A DNA stretch of 64,000 nt from Larix kaempferi (GCA_027924585.1 BSBM01000050.1:4154001-4218000), one strand, 5' to 3'; shown: positions 1-11,825, counted from the stretch's first letter. The notes: a model not told the origin generated them from the letters alone. A program made the numbers and translations.

Positions 1-2302
1 GGATCAAGTGAGATTGAACTTACTTGGGATAAAAGGATAGGGGATGGCTCAAATCCCTACCTAACCAACCAAATACTCACAAATCTAGATCCTACACATA
101 AGTTGGAGTAGTCAAACCAGCTTCATTGCTCCCCCAAAGATAGGCATGGGGAGATGAAGTGGGGCTTCATCACTCCCCTATAATAGTGCAAGGAGAGATG
201 AATTGGTTTCATCTCTCCCTACATAAGGGAGAAAGGGAAATGATCCTTCAAAAAGGCCTCAAATCAAGGTAAAATATTTGGGTTTCAACCTCCTAATGAT
301 GGATTCCCCTTCCAAACATGTCTATGGACCATGAAAATCATTAGTTTTCTCTTCTAAAAAGTTTAGGGATCATGATAAACACTACCCCAGGATGGAGAAA
401 CTAGGTGTGACAAATCAGTATATAACAATGAAAGATTACATTGTGATCATTTCATGTCTTTATAAAATAACACATTCCCCTACTATTTCATTATAATATT
501 CCAATAGTCATGGGCTTGTGTTCCATGTTTCCATCTCCATGGAGATAGTGCCCCCGCATCCCCTACCTACCCATCTCTTATTGTGAAAATCCACTTACCA
601 TGCTAGAAAATTCTCCATTGTTCTCCTGATTTTCTCCTCGATCATTCTGAACCATCAGAATTTAGTTTCTTGAAAGAAGAATACTTTGACGAATAAGGTT
701 GTGCAAGAGCCCCTAGCCTTACTATGGACAAAGGAAGGCAGCTCGAGGTTAGCCATTATGTCTCTTACCCACATCAGTGTTTATGTTATGTCTCACTTTT
801 CTACTCTCCTTCCTGCAAAATCCAACCAACATGCCTCCCAAGGGATCTGGTCTCTTGTTGGAAAAGGGATCACCAATATTCCAAGCATCATGACACTAAA
901 AAATGTGTTATAATATGCAAATATTTTAAGGAGAAAGTTTCACTAGTTGAAGAGCAGAGAAAAAAAGAAAGATGAAAAAGTACCAGATCGAAGAAAAGGA
1001 GTAGATAAAAGACTTCCTTTTCGCTAATGTAATTTGGGGTATGATTTTTCTATTATATGCAATACTGTGATGGGTCATTCCGCAGATCATGATGCAAGAA
1101 TGCAGATCCATGGATCTAGTGTGTAACACAAGTGTATCAATAATATAAATAAAGAAATTTTGGCCCCAGTGATTTTCTTATGTGTGAATTATCTGTATTT
1201 TGCTTTCTATATTCGAATGGATAGATCTTATTTCTATTTCCTATATGCATCATATGATTAATGGAACCCTGTTGCGACAATATGAAGACTAACATTATTG
1301 AATTTTTTCATTTTTGTAAATATGTGATTGTGCATGAGTGGTGACTCTATAACTAAATTTTTGAAAAATTGTGGAGACATTTCACTTTCATCGAGAGATA
1401 CAACATCAAGCTTTGCTCAAATGCTAGAAATTAATATGGTGGGTGTTAAGTTTAAAAGAGATATATTATATTTGAATCAATAATGGATACTTTAAATTTA
1501 AATTTTTCACTAAATAGAATGATCTTATGAAAGTTTGGCATATTTCATACCAACCACAAACTAGGGGGAATATTAACATTAAAATGGTGGCTATTTTTGT
1601 TTATTAGAACCACCACATCAGGTTTCATGTGAAGCTTCACAATGTTCATTTACACGACAGGATATCGATATGATTTAGAACCTCTACCGCTATAGAGAAA
1701 GTAAATATCGTGGCCCTATTTATAAAAGCTTTCATGGAAACATAGACCACATAAATAATGTACAAATTGAGGAATGCTTGTTTGGGTGAATGCAGAGAGC
1801 AAGACGTCAAATTTCAATTCCTTGCAAAAAAGGATTATTTTGAAATAATAGATCTAAATATTTTATTGTGACGAAATGAATGAATGATGAATAAAAAAAT
1901 GAAGATAATTATTTATAAAGAAAACATATAAATAATAAATAAAAATTAAATCATTGTTAAACCTTGGTTATGTATATTACAGTTTATTTAAGTAACACTG
2001 ACGATGTTTCACATGCTTCACCAATCAATGTTGACCATGGATTCAAGGAAAATTTTAAGGATCCATAATTTTCTCAAAATGTCTAAAGCTTGGAGAATCT
2101 TACTAATTATTAAATTTGCAACCATAAATTTTTGTTATTTTTTTTAAAAAATGTTTAAATTTGTAAGGAATTTATATAGTTTTTGGATAATTTTGGCGAT
2201 TTTTAGTGTAAAAACAAGTTATCCCATGGAATTTGGGCGAATCACCTTTAAAAAAAAGTCAAATTGGAGAATCTTCTTTTGGAAAAAAGGTCAAAAAATA
2301 GC
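1..2302. other. Unassigned AT-rich DNA left of element A
   Basis: No reading frame here looks like a real gene: the longest frames are under 90 codons, overlap in different frames and show no known motif. The only clear structures are two adjacent inverted repeats at 148-218. The region was once continuous with 17331 onward, since element A entered between them with a 5-bp duplication. It could be intergenic DNA or the worn remains of older elements. Confidence 0.6.
148..218. repeat. Two consecutive inverted repeats (hairpins)
   Basis: The first hairpin has arms GATGAAG (153-159) and CTTCATC (165-171) around a 5-nt loop, with further G/C pairing outside a short bulge. The second has perfect 11-bp arms GGAGAGATGAA (192-202) and TTCATCTCTCC (208-218), again around a 5-nt loop. 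The left arms of the two hairpins resemble each other, so they may be a diverged tandem pair. Confidence 0.7.
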
Positions 2303-2307
2303 CCATG
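2303..2307. repeat. Target-site duplication of element A, left copy (CCATG)
   Basis: CCATG stands directly before the left LTR and again at 17331-17335 directly after the right LTR. A 5-bp duplication is usual for LTR elements and shows that both ends belong to one insertion. Confidence 0.9.
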
Positions 2308-3323
2308 TGTTATAGGTCAAATTTGCACTTCTCCGTCCGTGATTACATCTAGTTGTTGATCACACAAAAGGACAACTTGGATGGAAGAACAAGATGACCC
2401 TAGATGATGAATGATAAAAAACTTACCCCTCTACAGCTGATAAAATCCTCTTTTTTACCTACTTTTAGGGAAAAATGCTGCTCTACTTCATTAGAGGGGC
2501 GTTTGCCTCCAGAAATATGCAGCTCTGCTTCATTAAAGGGGTGTTTGCCTTCAAAAATATGCAGCTTTGCTTCATAAAAGTAGTGTTTCCCTTCAAAAAA
2601 TCCTGTAAACGCCTGTTGCAAGCATCAAAGTTGCATGTTGAACGCTACTCCACTTAATAAAAGTAGCATGCATCTTAAAAAGTAATACAAAATATATTAA
2701 ATTGATGAATTGGGATTAGTTGAAGGTGGTTTTGCAACTTCCCTAACCTCCCAATCAAACTACCTCTTGATTTAAACTGCCTACCTTGTCCCATAAATAC
2801 AAGGGAGATGCATGAGAGAGGGACCTAGAAATCATGCATTAAGGGTTGTTACGCTGGAGGAATTCCAAGTTAGTGTGAAAAGTAGGAGCCTAGGATCCGA
2901 TTGCACAAGCACTCTGAATGATCAGGTATACATTGTACTGATTATTTGCTTTTGACAATAAAGATTGAAATGCCCTTCCTGTCCCAATCAAATGTCTAAT
3001 GGATTGCATGTTTGTTTATATTAAATGCTTGATGGTATTTGATGTTTAAATTATATTTCAGTTTCATCATTATTATATTAGGCAAGATACGCTAAGGAAG
3101 GTACCTTTGTATTGCAGGTCTGTCAAACGGAAGATCAAGTGGAGGATCGATCGAAGGAGCAAGTGAAAGCTAGGATCGAACATCGTGAATAAGGTATGAC
3201 TTCATAAAACTTGATCTCTTTCCTTTTGTAGAAGTCTATGTAATATGATTTATGCATTTGCCTATCACCCCAGAAGTTGGTAATGTCCATCTCCTCACTA
3301 TAGGGTAGATTTCCCGAACAACA
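2308..3323 (+). repeat. 5' LTR of element A
   Basis: The 1016-bp LTR starts TGTTATAGG and ends CGAACAACA. It matches 16345-17330 base for base with scattered changes and one block of about 29 bp that is missing from the 3' copy. It holds a 42-bp tandem repeat in its left third. The minus-strand frames over these repeats give 14-residue periodic peptides, which simply reflect 42 being divisible by three. Confidence 0.95.
2471..2600. repeat. 42-bp tandem repeat in the 5' LTR (about 3 units)
   Basis: The words GCTCTACTT, GCTCTGCTT and GCTTTGCTT recur at 2480, 2522 and 2564, exactly 42 bp apart, each followed by a run ending TTTGCCT or similar and an A-rich spacer. The same array lies in the 3' LTR at about 16505-16635. 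Related 42-bp units occur in the leader (3503-3670). Confidence 0.9.
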
Positions 3324-3326
3324 GAC

Positions 3327-3344
3327 TGCCGACTCCACTAGGAC
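3327..3344 (+). promoter_or_regulatory. Primer-binding site of element A
   Basis: Three bases after the LTR the sequence reads TGCCGACTCCACTAGGAC. The same place in element B (minus strand, just below 61746) reads TAGCGACTCCACTGGGGA, so the ancestral site was probably TGGCGACTCC followed by ACTGGGGA. From memory, this resembles the tRNA-Arg primer sites of Ogre/Tat elements. The tRNA identity is inference. Confidence 0.7.
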
Positions 3345-5431
3345 CGGTTGTTTTATGTTCTAGGAGACTCGTTTAACATTCCTTCCAGTACTTTCTGATC
3401 TTATTGATCCTCTAAGAGGCTTTGTAGGTTGCAGTAGCCTGTTGTCTTCACTTGACTTATCCCAGTTTGAAGTTTTGAAGCCTGTTTTAAGCCTTCCTTG
3501 GCAAAAATGCTGGTTTTCTTTCACACAGTAACGTTTGCCTCCTAAAAAATGTTGCTCTGCCTCTACACAGTAGAGCACACTTCCAAAAAAATGCTGGTTT
3601 TCTCTTACACAGTAGAGTACATCTCTAGAAAAATGCTAGTTTCCCTACTGCACAGTAGAGTACTTTCTTGTAAGTCTCTGTTTTCTTTTGGGATTGGATT
3701 TCCACTTGATTGGTTTGATTTCCATCCTCTTGCCTTGTCTTCTTAACTGATCCTTGAGTTCTTTATGCCTTTGTTGAGTCTTTTTTGCCTCTCCCAAGTC
3801 CCTTAGGTCAATTTTTGCTTGCTTGAGTACTTTTGAAGTGTCTTGCTTGCTTGTGAGTCTTTTGAAAACCGTGCCTTGTTCCTTGTTGAACATAGCTGCT
3901 TGTTCGTACCTTAGTTACTTGTTGCAGGTGTACAAACCTTTGTTTACTGACATTTTTTGTTTGTTGCAACACTAGTACACTCCAATGGTATCTTGTCCTT
4001 TGATCTAGGAGTTTGATCCCAAGTTGAGTCTTTAAGGCCTTTTCAAAAGTTTTTGAGTCCAAACACTTCCTAATTGCTCTGTCAGTTTTAGTTTTCAAGT
4101 AAGTTGAAGCACTTTAGTTTGCTTCCGTTTGAGTCTTTGTGGTCGTAAGGTCATATTTGGTTCACTTGCATACCAATTGCTTGGTTTAGTGCTTGTTAGG
4201 GTTCTTGATGCTTTGGAGAAACCTTTGAAGTTTTCCCTTCCATTTTAAAGCGTCTCTTATCCTTCTTTTCTTTCCACTTTGTCTTTCAAGCCCAAGGTTT
4301 TTTCTCTTTAAAAACTTTGTAGGATAAGTCTTTATCAAGTCATCATCTTGATTGTTGTGAACCTTAGAGTTGATTTGCCTTACTTACATTGCTTTTTTTA
4401 GGTCTTACTCACCTCTACTTTCGAGTCCTTTTTATTTTCACATATATTGAAAAAACAAAAATAAGTTGAGTAGTTTAAAGTAGTAAGGCTTATTTTCATT
4501 TCGAAGTAGCATAGTTTACTTTATTTTGAATTTGAAAAGAAAAGAAAAAAGAAGCATGTTTTAGGTTTGCTTAGTCTTCATTTTGGAAAGAGTTTAAACG
4601 AAAAAGAAAAAGAGTTTTTTTTGTTGAAAGTTGTTTCATTTTGTGCACTTCACTTTCTATTGCAACCACACCACACAATGCACTACCCCGTTGAGTAAGA
4701 AGTAACCCTAAAAAGAATTTTAATAAAATCAATTACAAACAATTTTCTTTTTAGGAATACACAACACCAACTAGATTAGGCTAGAGTTTCGAGCTTAAAA
4801 CACCTTAAACTGCTTGGAACTAGTTTCATTACCCAACAATCGTAGTAAGACTTTTATATAGGTAAACCCATATATATCAAATAACCTTGGGATTCTCTAC
4901 TCAAACCAGAGTTAAACACGAGGTTGTGGAAGACTGGAACTGTTGAGGATATCTCCTCACTTTCCTTTTGACCATAAACAGAATCGATTCACGTGCGGGG
5001 GTCCTTTCGGACTTTGGGCTTAGCTACCCTGCCCATGCGTTTTGACTAGGTTGACGACTGTCCCCCCAGGATATTTTGTATGTATGGTAGCCTTAGTATC
5101 AAACCTATAGGATCTCACATAGGTAGAGTGGGCGGTTATTCCCACTTCACCTTGGACAGGCGTGGAAAGTAACCCTCTGGCAGTACTCCCGAGAAAGCAG
5201 TTTGGTGATTCAAGCGCTTGCACCCAGTGGACCTCCGGTGGGAACCATGAAACTGACCATCAGTACTCTGTTAGTCTCTTCTAGGCCCTAATCATCCCAG
5301 ATTTACTCTCGAGAGTATTTGCTATCCATTTGATTGGTTTGATTACTTAGGATTTTTATAGTGGTATGTTGTTTGCCCCTTAGTCTTAGTGGCCACTAGG
5401 TTTTTACTTAGTTTTATTTTTATATATAATT
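3345..5431 (+). other. Untranslated leader of element A
   Basis: About 2 kb lies between primer site and gag with no supported frame. It contains four 42-bp units at 3503-3670, then a T-rich stretch with repeated TTGAGT/CTTGCTTG words, and from about 4660 a segment that is well conserved in element B (minus strand, about 60430 down to 59700). A long leader is common in Tat elements; packaging and translation-start functions are inference. Confidence 0.75.
3503..3670. repeat. 42-bp tandem repeat in the leader of A (4 units)
   Basis: AAAAATG starts units at 3503, 3545, 3587 and 3629, exactly 42 bp apart. Each unit carries a core like CACAGTAGAG. The units resemble the LTR 42-bp units (shared AAAAATGCTG start and TTTGCCTCC end), so the two arrays are probably related. 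Confidence 0.9.
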
Positions 5432-6543
5432 GTGGAAGACCAACAGCTTCGTAGGTATCGAAGGTTGCAAAACATTCTTCCACTTAGAGTGGAGCCACTA
5501 TCGCCACCACCACGACGGAGGACAGACTCCAATGGTATTTTTGAAACTATTGGTGAAATAGAGGTTCCTGGTGAACCACAACCTAGGACCCCGGATCAGC
5601 AAGCTTGTAATACAGTCGAGATTGAGGATCTCACTTCTGGTGAGTTTAATACTCCTTTTAATCCTCCTCTGACTGGACTTAACGATCTGCTTCTGGTACC
5701 TGTTGGTTTCCAGCAACCTGATTATAATGCATATTTTTTCACACCTGGGCATATTATGACTAACCCGGGAGGCGAACAGGGAGTTCCACATACTCCCACA
5801 ATGGGTATGAATACAAATACTGTAAATCCTCCTTCCACTGCTACACCAAGTTCGACACAGACAATTTCTGTTTCAACTCCGTCCTTCAGTTTTAACGCTG
5901 GTACGTTAGGCATGCCAAGCTCAACAGCTTTGACATCTGCTTCTACCCCTACTTTTGGACCCACTAATAGAGTGAATGTTGTTCCACCTCTTGTAACCCA
6001 AAAATCATACCATATACCTAGTACTTGGATTTACACACCCAATGTTGGGCCAGATCCCTCTGCAACTAGGCCCGTCATGAGTACTATGACGACACCGTCC
6101 ACCTCGACTATCCCTGGTTTTAACACCTTTGCAAGTTACAATATGAATCAAAATAATGTACCTACAGGAAACATCCCTTTTTCTTTGTTTTCTGGAGGAC
6201 GGGGTAACATTCTAAACCAACAACATGGCAGGGCTAACACCCAGCCATAGTGGATGAATACACAGGGTACCAACCCACTTTCGTTTGGATGGGGGAATTT
6301 CAATAACACTTTCGCACAACAACAAGTGGCAGGGGGCAACCCCTTCCAGTAGATGGCTAGGGGAAAGCCTTTCCAGCAGATGGCTAGGGGAAACCCCTAC
6401 CAGCAGATGGCTGGGGGAAACCCTTACTAGCAGATGGCTGGGGGAAACCCCTACCAGCAGATGGCTAGGGGAAACCCTTACCAGTAGATGGCTGGGGGCA
6501 ACTCTAACCAACAGTTCATGGATTAAACTATGGTAGGTTCCCC
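5432..6543 (+). pseudogene. gag: gag N-terminal region (Pro/Thr/Ser-rich), element A
   Basis: An open frame of about 272 codons runs from a GTG-headed MEDQQL-like start to a TAG at 6248. Element B has the same start, also without ATG, so the true initiator may be elsewhere. The protein is low in complexity, rich in P, T, S and N, with no catalytic motif. After the TAG the frame continues through a 9-residue repeat. The TAG lies where B has CAG (Gln), as do several stops in the repeat. Role as the N-terminal part of the structural polyprotein is inferred from position before the gag core. Confidence 0.75.
6324..6512 (+). repeat. 27-bp coding repeat in gag (about 7 units)
   Basis: AGATGG recurs at 6351, 6378, 6405, 6432, 6459 and 6486, exactly 27 bp apart, encoding QQMAGGNPY-like 9-residue units. 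A first, changed unit precedes them. Three units carry TAG in place of CAG. Element B has only about four units (about 51360-51480), so the number varies between copies while the frame is kept. Confidence 0.9.
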
Positions 6544-6546
6544 TTT

Positions 6547-7700
6547 ATGACCCCAGCATATCAAATGCCATCTTATAGACCTCGTTTACCATTCCTGGCA
6601 ACACTGAATTTTCCAAATCTTTCCAAATTAACGAACGATCCGGTGTGCCATAACGTCACATGGCCACTAGTCCCCACTAAACTACCTTCAGACATTCCCA
6701 AATTTGAAGGTAAAACGGGTGAGGATCCTGGTGATCATGTCACCACTTTTCATCGCTGGTGTTCTTTGAACTCATTGAACGAAGATTCCATCAGGTTGAG
6801 ACTTTTTCAAAGAACTCTGACCAGTGATGCAGCCAAATGGTACATTGAGTTACCTGCGGCCACCTTTTATAACTTTCGGGATCTCGCCACTGTCTTTTTG
6901 AACCACTTCCAGCTTCCTGTTCAGTACGATGCCGGGAAAGATATTTTGTCTACTTTTAGACAAAACAAAGCCACTCATTTATATGATCATATTCAAGAGT
7001 GGCGAAGAAGAAAGAGGCTCATTAAGGCCAATATCCCCCTAGAATTCTTATTAGAGTGGTATCTGAAATTACTCCTCCCTTACATTTCTAAGGAGGTAGC
7101 TACTTCTGCGGTGTCATCATAAGAAGAAGCCATTCTAAGGACCCATCAATTAGACTTGGTTTATGTTCAGTCTGGACTCCTTTATGAGATTATACCCGAT
7201 GCACCGTGATCAAACATTGATCTAGGTAGACCAAAACCTGGACCACATGCTGACGGCATTGTAGGTTCAGTTGATTCTGTAGCTTTCGAAGCATTAACTA
7301 AACATGTTCATGCCTTATCAGTCAAACAATCGACTGCAAAAGCGAATTCCGTCACAACCTCTCCTTCTACTACTGAATCTGTACAACAGGTTTAGACTAA
7401 TCAAAAGGGCCCTTGGTATCCCAAAAACAAAAAAGAAGGGAAAGAAAGGAGAGGGGAACCAACCAAATCCCAAAAACAAATAAAATGCTGAGGAGGGTAA
7501 CAGAGAAAAGAAAAAGGTTAAGTTTCCTTGCAAGCTTTACAAGCAGGATCACCTCACTCACCAATGCCCTTTGATCGAAGAAGCCCAGAAGCTACTTCAA
7601 GAAAAGAAAACCTGCCATCCTGAAGGATCCATTCCCCAAAGGGCAGGGCTCCACTTCTGGCACCTCCAATGCAGGGGGCACCACCCATGCTTTAGTTGAT
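6547..7700 (+). pseudogene. gag: gag core with remnant zinc knuckle, element A
   Basis: A 191-codon frame (6547-7122) matches the retrotransposon gag core: a PKFEGKTGEDP start, then W..LNSLNEDSIRLRLF, AAKWYIELP and F..HFQLP blocks typical of plant Ty3/gypsy capsid. After a TAA at 7120 the homology continues, with more stops, to a basic K-rich stretch and a knuckle at about 7528-7570 reading C-K-L-Y..H..C: the second cysteine is now tyrosine. B keeps that cysteine but has lost the last one. The capsid packages element RNA in the cytoplasm. This copy is broken. Confidence 0.85.
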
Positions 7701-7715
7701 CAAAATTTCATTAAT

Positions 7716-9284
7716 ATGGTTAACTCGGATTCTCTTTTACAAACATGGGAAAAAAATTATACCCCGGATACACAGTATAAGGATAAAGATATTCCTGAAT
7801 CTTCCACTCCTCTCCACATACTTGTGGACTCACTGCCCAAGATCCCGAAAGGATTCTTGAAACGGGCTTCGCACAATCGCAACACACGGGATGCTACCAA
7901 CTACAATGTGGTTGAAGATCTATCCCAGACCCCTTGTGCCATGTCAACCTTAGAAGTTTTGTAATGTTGTCCATTACAACAAAATGCGCTTCTGACAACG
8001 ATTGGAAGTATGGAATCATCCAACATGACTGCTAGATTTGACATGAATGATATCAAATACCAGTTTCCATACCACATTGCTCTTCAGATAGAGGTGAGTC
8101 ATGGTCCTAAGACCATTAGACAAGCCGTCATAGATGAGGGCACGTCTATGTGCGTAATGTCAATTTCTTGTTGGAAAGCCTTGGGTTCTCCTGAGTTAGC
8201 CCCCTCTAACACTCTGCTTACTGCATTTGATGGTAGAACTTTCCGTCCACATGGAGTCTTGCCATCATTTGACTATACACTTGCCAGTAAGACAATTGCT
8301 GTAGAGGTTAAAGTTCAAGACACTCCGCTTGATTACAATATGTTGTTAGGTAGGATATGGACATATGCCATGCGAGCTATTCCATCGGCATTTTTCCGAG
8401 TTGTAATGTTCCTGTACGAAGGCAAGATCGTTATGGTCGATCAAATTTCATTCTCTCGGCAAAACAACCAGACTTCATCGGAATCCACAATTCCTTTAGT
8501 TGATCAATCTGACCCAACAAGTGAGAGTTTAGGAGCAGGACTTTATGGGTCATTAATGGGCACTTTTAACCTACCCACTCTAGTTATTTTTATGTGTTCT
8601 GATGAAGGTACATCTATTGAAACCTTCACAGTCGGTTTAAGGACCGATCTGTGGATCCTCCCCACTGTATCAGAACCGTTAGTGCCCTTATCTGTTGCAG
8701 AAGTAGCATACATGAAAACACGACATGCTGCAATGGAACATATCGTGACTCCGCCAGTCTCTGCTGAGTCGGATATGGACTATGCTCTGGCATGGTCACT
8801 AGACTCAATCCACCCTTTTGACAATTTAGACACGGTTTTTCCTTCTGACGAAGCCATTTTGGAAGCCATGATGGGCCTGGAACAACCTTGGGAACACCTA
8901 CACCACAGGTCTTACCTAGTTCCAAATCTAGACAAGATAGAGAAAGGAGAGTTTCTTATGAGACCTGGTGGGAATGTTGATTTGTCCTATATTCCTTCCA
9001 CTTCAAGTGCTGTTTACACTAAAGGGAATATGGCTAATATATCGAGAACCATTCCGATTAACATTTCCACCAAACCTGGGGTCGTGGAAAATATTTTTAT
9101 TGGAGCAGATTGTTCTCTAGAGGAGATCGCTCTGTATACCAAACTGTTTAAAGAATTCCGCAATATCTTTTCTTGGTCTTATGAGGAGATGCCAGGCATC
9201 GATCCTACCATCGTAGAGCATGTCATCACAACATATCCTATCATGAAACCCATGAGACAAAAGCTCCGTCCAGTGAATCCTTGA
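7716..9284 (+). pseudogene. pro: Protease and linker region of pol, element A
   Basis: A short frame (7716-7964) leads, after one stop, to a 424-codon frame (8010-9284). The retropepsin-like core is at residues 40-110: AVIDEGTS in place of the usual D-S/T-G-A, and YNMLLGRIW, the family's ILGR-like block. B reads VVDEGAS, so the DEG form is a feature of the family and not damage in one copy. The rest is a linker of about 250 residues rich in acidic segments, leading to the MPGID start of RT. It ends at TGA (9282), where B has CGA (Arg). The protease would cut the Gag-Pol polyprotein. Confidence 0.8.
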
Positions 9285-10330
9285 AAAGCAGCCGCCATTA
9301 AGGTAGAGGTTTAAAAATTGCTTAAAGCCGGATTTATCTACCCGATCGACATGATGGAATGGGTTTTGAATTCTGTTCCGGTTGATAAAAATCAAGGTAC
9401 CATTCGAGTCTGTATGGATTTCCGGGATCTGAACAAAGCTTGCCCGAAAGATAACTACCCCACACCATTTATCGATCAAATAATAGATGCGTGTGCAGGG
9501 CACAAGATGTTTTCTTTCATGGATGGATTTTCGGGATACAATCAAATTCAAATCAAACCTGAAGATCAACACAAAACAAATTTTATTTTCCTTTGGGGAA
9601 CCTTTGCTTATCGGAAGATGCCATTTGGCTTAAAGAATGTTGGAGCTATGTTCCAATGAGCAATGAATTTTTCTTTTCACGATATTAAACACATATTTGA
9701 ACCTTACTTGGATGATCTCCCGGTGCAGTCTCGCAAGAGACGGGATCATCTAGCTCATTTGAGACTTGTGTTTGAATGGTGCAGACAATACAAAATCCGA
9801 TTGAATCCCAACAAATGTGTATTCCGCATCGAGTATGGACGACTACTGGGTTTTATTGTATCCAATCGTGGGATAATGGTAGACCTGTTAAAAGTTGAGG
9901 CGATTGTAAATCTGCCTCCTCCTCGCACCTTGAGACAACTCCAAAGTTTGCAAGGAATGTCTAACTTCCTGCAACATTTCATTATAAATTATGCCAAAAT
10001 TACAAAGGGTTTCATGAGACTGCTTAAACAAGATACCTACTTTTTGTGGGATGAGGCTACTCAACAATCATTTGAGGCCTTGAAAAAGGCATTACTATCA
10101 GCCCCCTTGTTAAGCCCGCCTGATTATACAACGGACTTTCTCTTATATCTCGCGGCATCACTTTACACAATTGGCATAGTGCTAGTTCAGGAGGATGATA
10201 TGCTCCAAGGGCATGTCGTTTATTATCTCTTGCGCGCATTGATAGCTCCTGATATTAAATATTCGCACGTTGAGAAGTTAGCACTAGCTACGGTCTATGC
10301 GGTGTAGCGGCTTCGTCACTACATCCTTTT
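9285..10330 (+). pseudogene. RT-RH: Reverse transcriptase and RNase H, element A
   Basis: Frames at 9318-9659 and 9663-10307 are one domain broken by a TGA (9657) where B has CGA. RT blocks include VPVDKNQGTIRVCMDFRDLN, FMDGFSGYNQI, MPFGLKN and the active-site YLDD at about 9712. RNase H follows: FLLYLAAS (first acidic residue replaced), the HVVYYLLRAL block and KYSHVEKLALATVYAV, ending at a TAG (10305) with homology continuing briefly. Y-L-D-D in place of Y/F-V/I-D-D is common in this group. It would copy element RNA to DNA. Confidence 0.9.
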
Positions 10331-10439
10331 ACGAACCACTACTGTGATTGTGGAGGTCAATCCTTTCCAATATGTTCTCACTCGATGCATCATCGGTGGG
10401 AAATATAATAAATGGATTGTAATCCTGTAGGAGTTCAAT

Positions 10440-11825
10440 TTGTTTTTTCAGTCTGCCAAGTCAAATAAATCACTAGTGTTCGCTGAATTAATTTTAGAAT
10501 TTCCGAGTGACTTAGCACATGTTGAGGAAGAGTCATCATTCTTGGATGAACATATCTTCCTTATTGCCTCCTCTGACCCATGGTACGGGGATATTTTAGT
10601 ATATCTCCATACTTTGAGGTGTCCTACCACTTTTTCTAGAGAAGAATTACACAAGCTGAAAAGTCATGCGAAAAACTATCTCATCATCTTTGATACTTTG
10701 TACAGACGTGGGATAGATTCCATTTTACGACATTGTTTGACTTTAGAAGAAGCAGAGTCAGTATTGAATGATGCTCATAGTGGAGCTTGTGGGGGTCATC
10801 TTTCTGGGTTGGCAATAGCCCAGAAAATACTGCATGCCGGATATTTTTGGCCTACAATCTTCAAAGATTGTGTGGAAGCTGTGAAACGCTGTCGTCCGTA
10901 TCAGTTTTTCACCAGGAAAATGAGAGCACATTCAGCTCCTCTTCATCTTGTGATCACAGTAGGTCCCTTCACCAAATGGGGGGTTGATTATATGACGTGT
11001 AATCCAGTTTCAGCTGGAGGCCATCGTTATATTATCGTTTCCATCGACTACTTCACAAAGTGGGCCAAGGCAATGCCTACTGTTAAAGAGGATGGAGAAA
11101 CTACCGCTTATTTCATATTCAATCAGATTATCGCAAGGTTCGGCATACCCAAAGTGATTGTGATAGACCACGGTCGTCATTTTCAGAATAGCATGATGAA
11201 TGAGCTTTATACCATGCTAGGTTTTTGTCAGGAGCATTAATCCGCATTCTATCCACAGGAAAATGGTCAGGTCGAAGTGGTTAACAAAACTCTGAAGACA
11301 ATTCTACAAAGAACCGTTAATGCCAGTCGTAATAACTGGCACATCATGTTGTATCCTGCTCTTTGGGCTTACAGAGCAAACATAAAGACTGCTACCAGGT
11401 TCTCTCCTTTCCAACTTGTGCATGGGATAGAGGCAGTCATTCTGATTGAATGTGAGATTCCCTCTTTGAAGTTGGTTGTCCAACTGTTACCATTAAATTT
11501 AGTACTAGAAGAACATTTGCTACATTTAGAACATCTAGATGAGTAGCGTCGCGATGTGCTCACAGCAAATGAAACTCATAAGAAATGAGTCAAAGGACAG
11601 TACAATAAGTCTGTCAGACCTAGAGTTTTTATTGAAGGAGACCTGGTCCTACTTTGGGATCAGGACAAGGAACCTTTAGGGGATGGCAAGTTAAAGTCCA
11701 TGTGGCTTGGTCCTTACATAATCTCAAAGGTACTGAAGAAAGGTGCTTATGAGCTAATAGACTGCAAGGGTAATAAGCTGCCCGAGCCTAGAAATGGGCT
11801 CTACCTAAAGAAGTACTACGCTTAG
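10440..11825 (+). pseudogene. INT: Integrase, element A
   Basis: The frame 10440-11240 has a zinc-finger-like HHCC (HSGACGGH, then C-R-P-Y with the last Cys changed to Tyr), then the catalytic core: first Asp in WGVDYM, second in VIDHGRHF. A TAA at 11238 interrupts before the third residue, the Glu of ENGQVE at about 11262. The frame 11277-11546 and a further stretch to 11825 give the C-terminal region, with GPY-like LGPYIIS and a clean end in LYLKKYYA. No chromodomain follows. Integrase joins element DNA to the host genome. Confidence 0.88.

Noticed and set aside
686-1129. Overlapping short open frames on both strands
   Set aside because: No shared motif, no codon signal, frames overlap each other; treated as chance frames in unassigned DNA.
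2400-2657. Periodic 14-residue peptides on both strands (also at 16397-16657)
   Set aside because: They arise from the 42-bp LTR repeat being a multiple of three. Both strands give them, and they lie inside LTRs.
6212-6536. Open frames on both strands over the 27-bp repeat
   Set aside because: A repeat with a length divisible by three opens several frames; only the QQMAGGNPY frame continues into gag and is kept in B.
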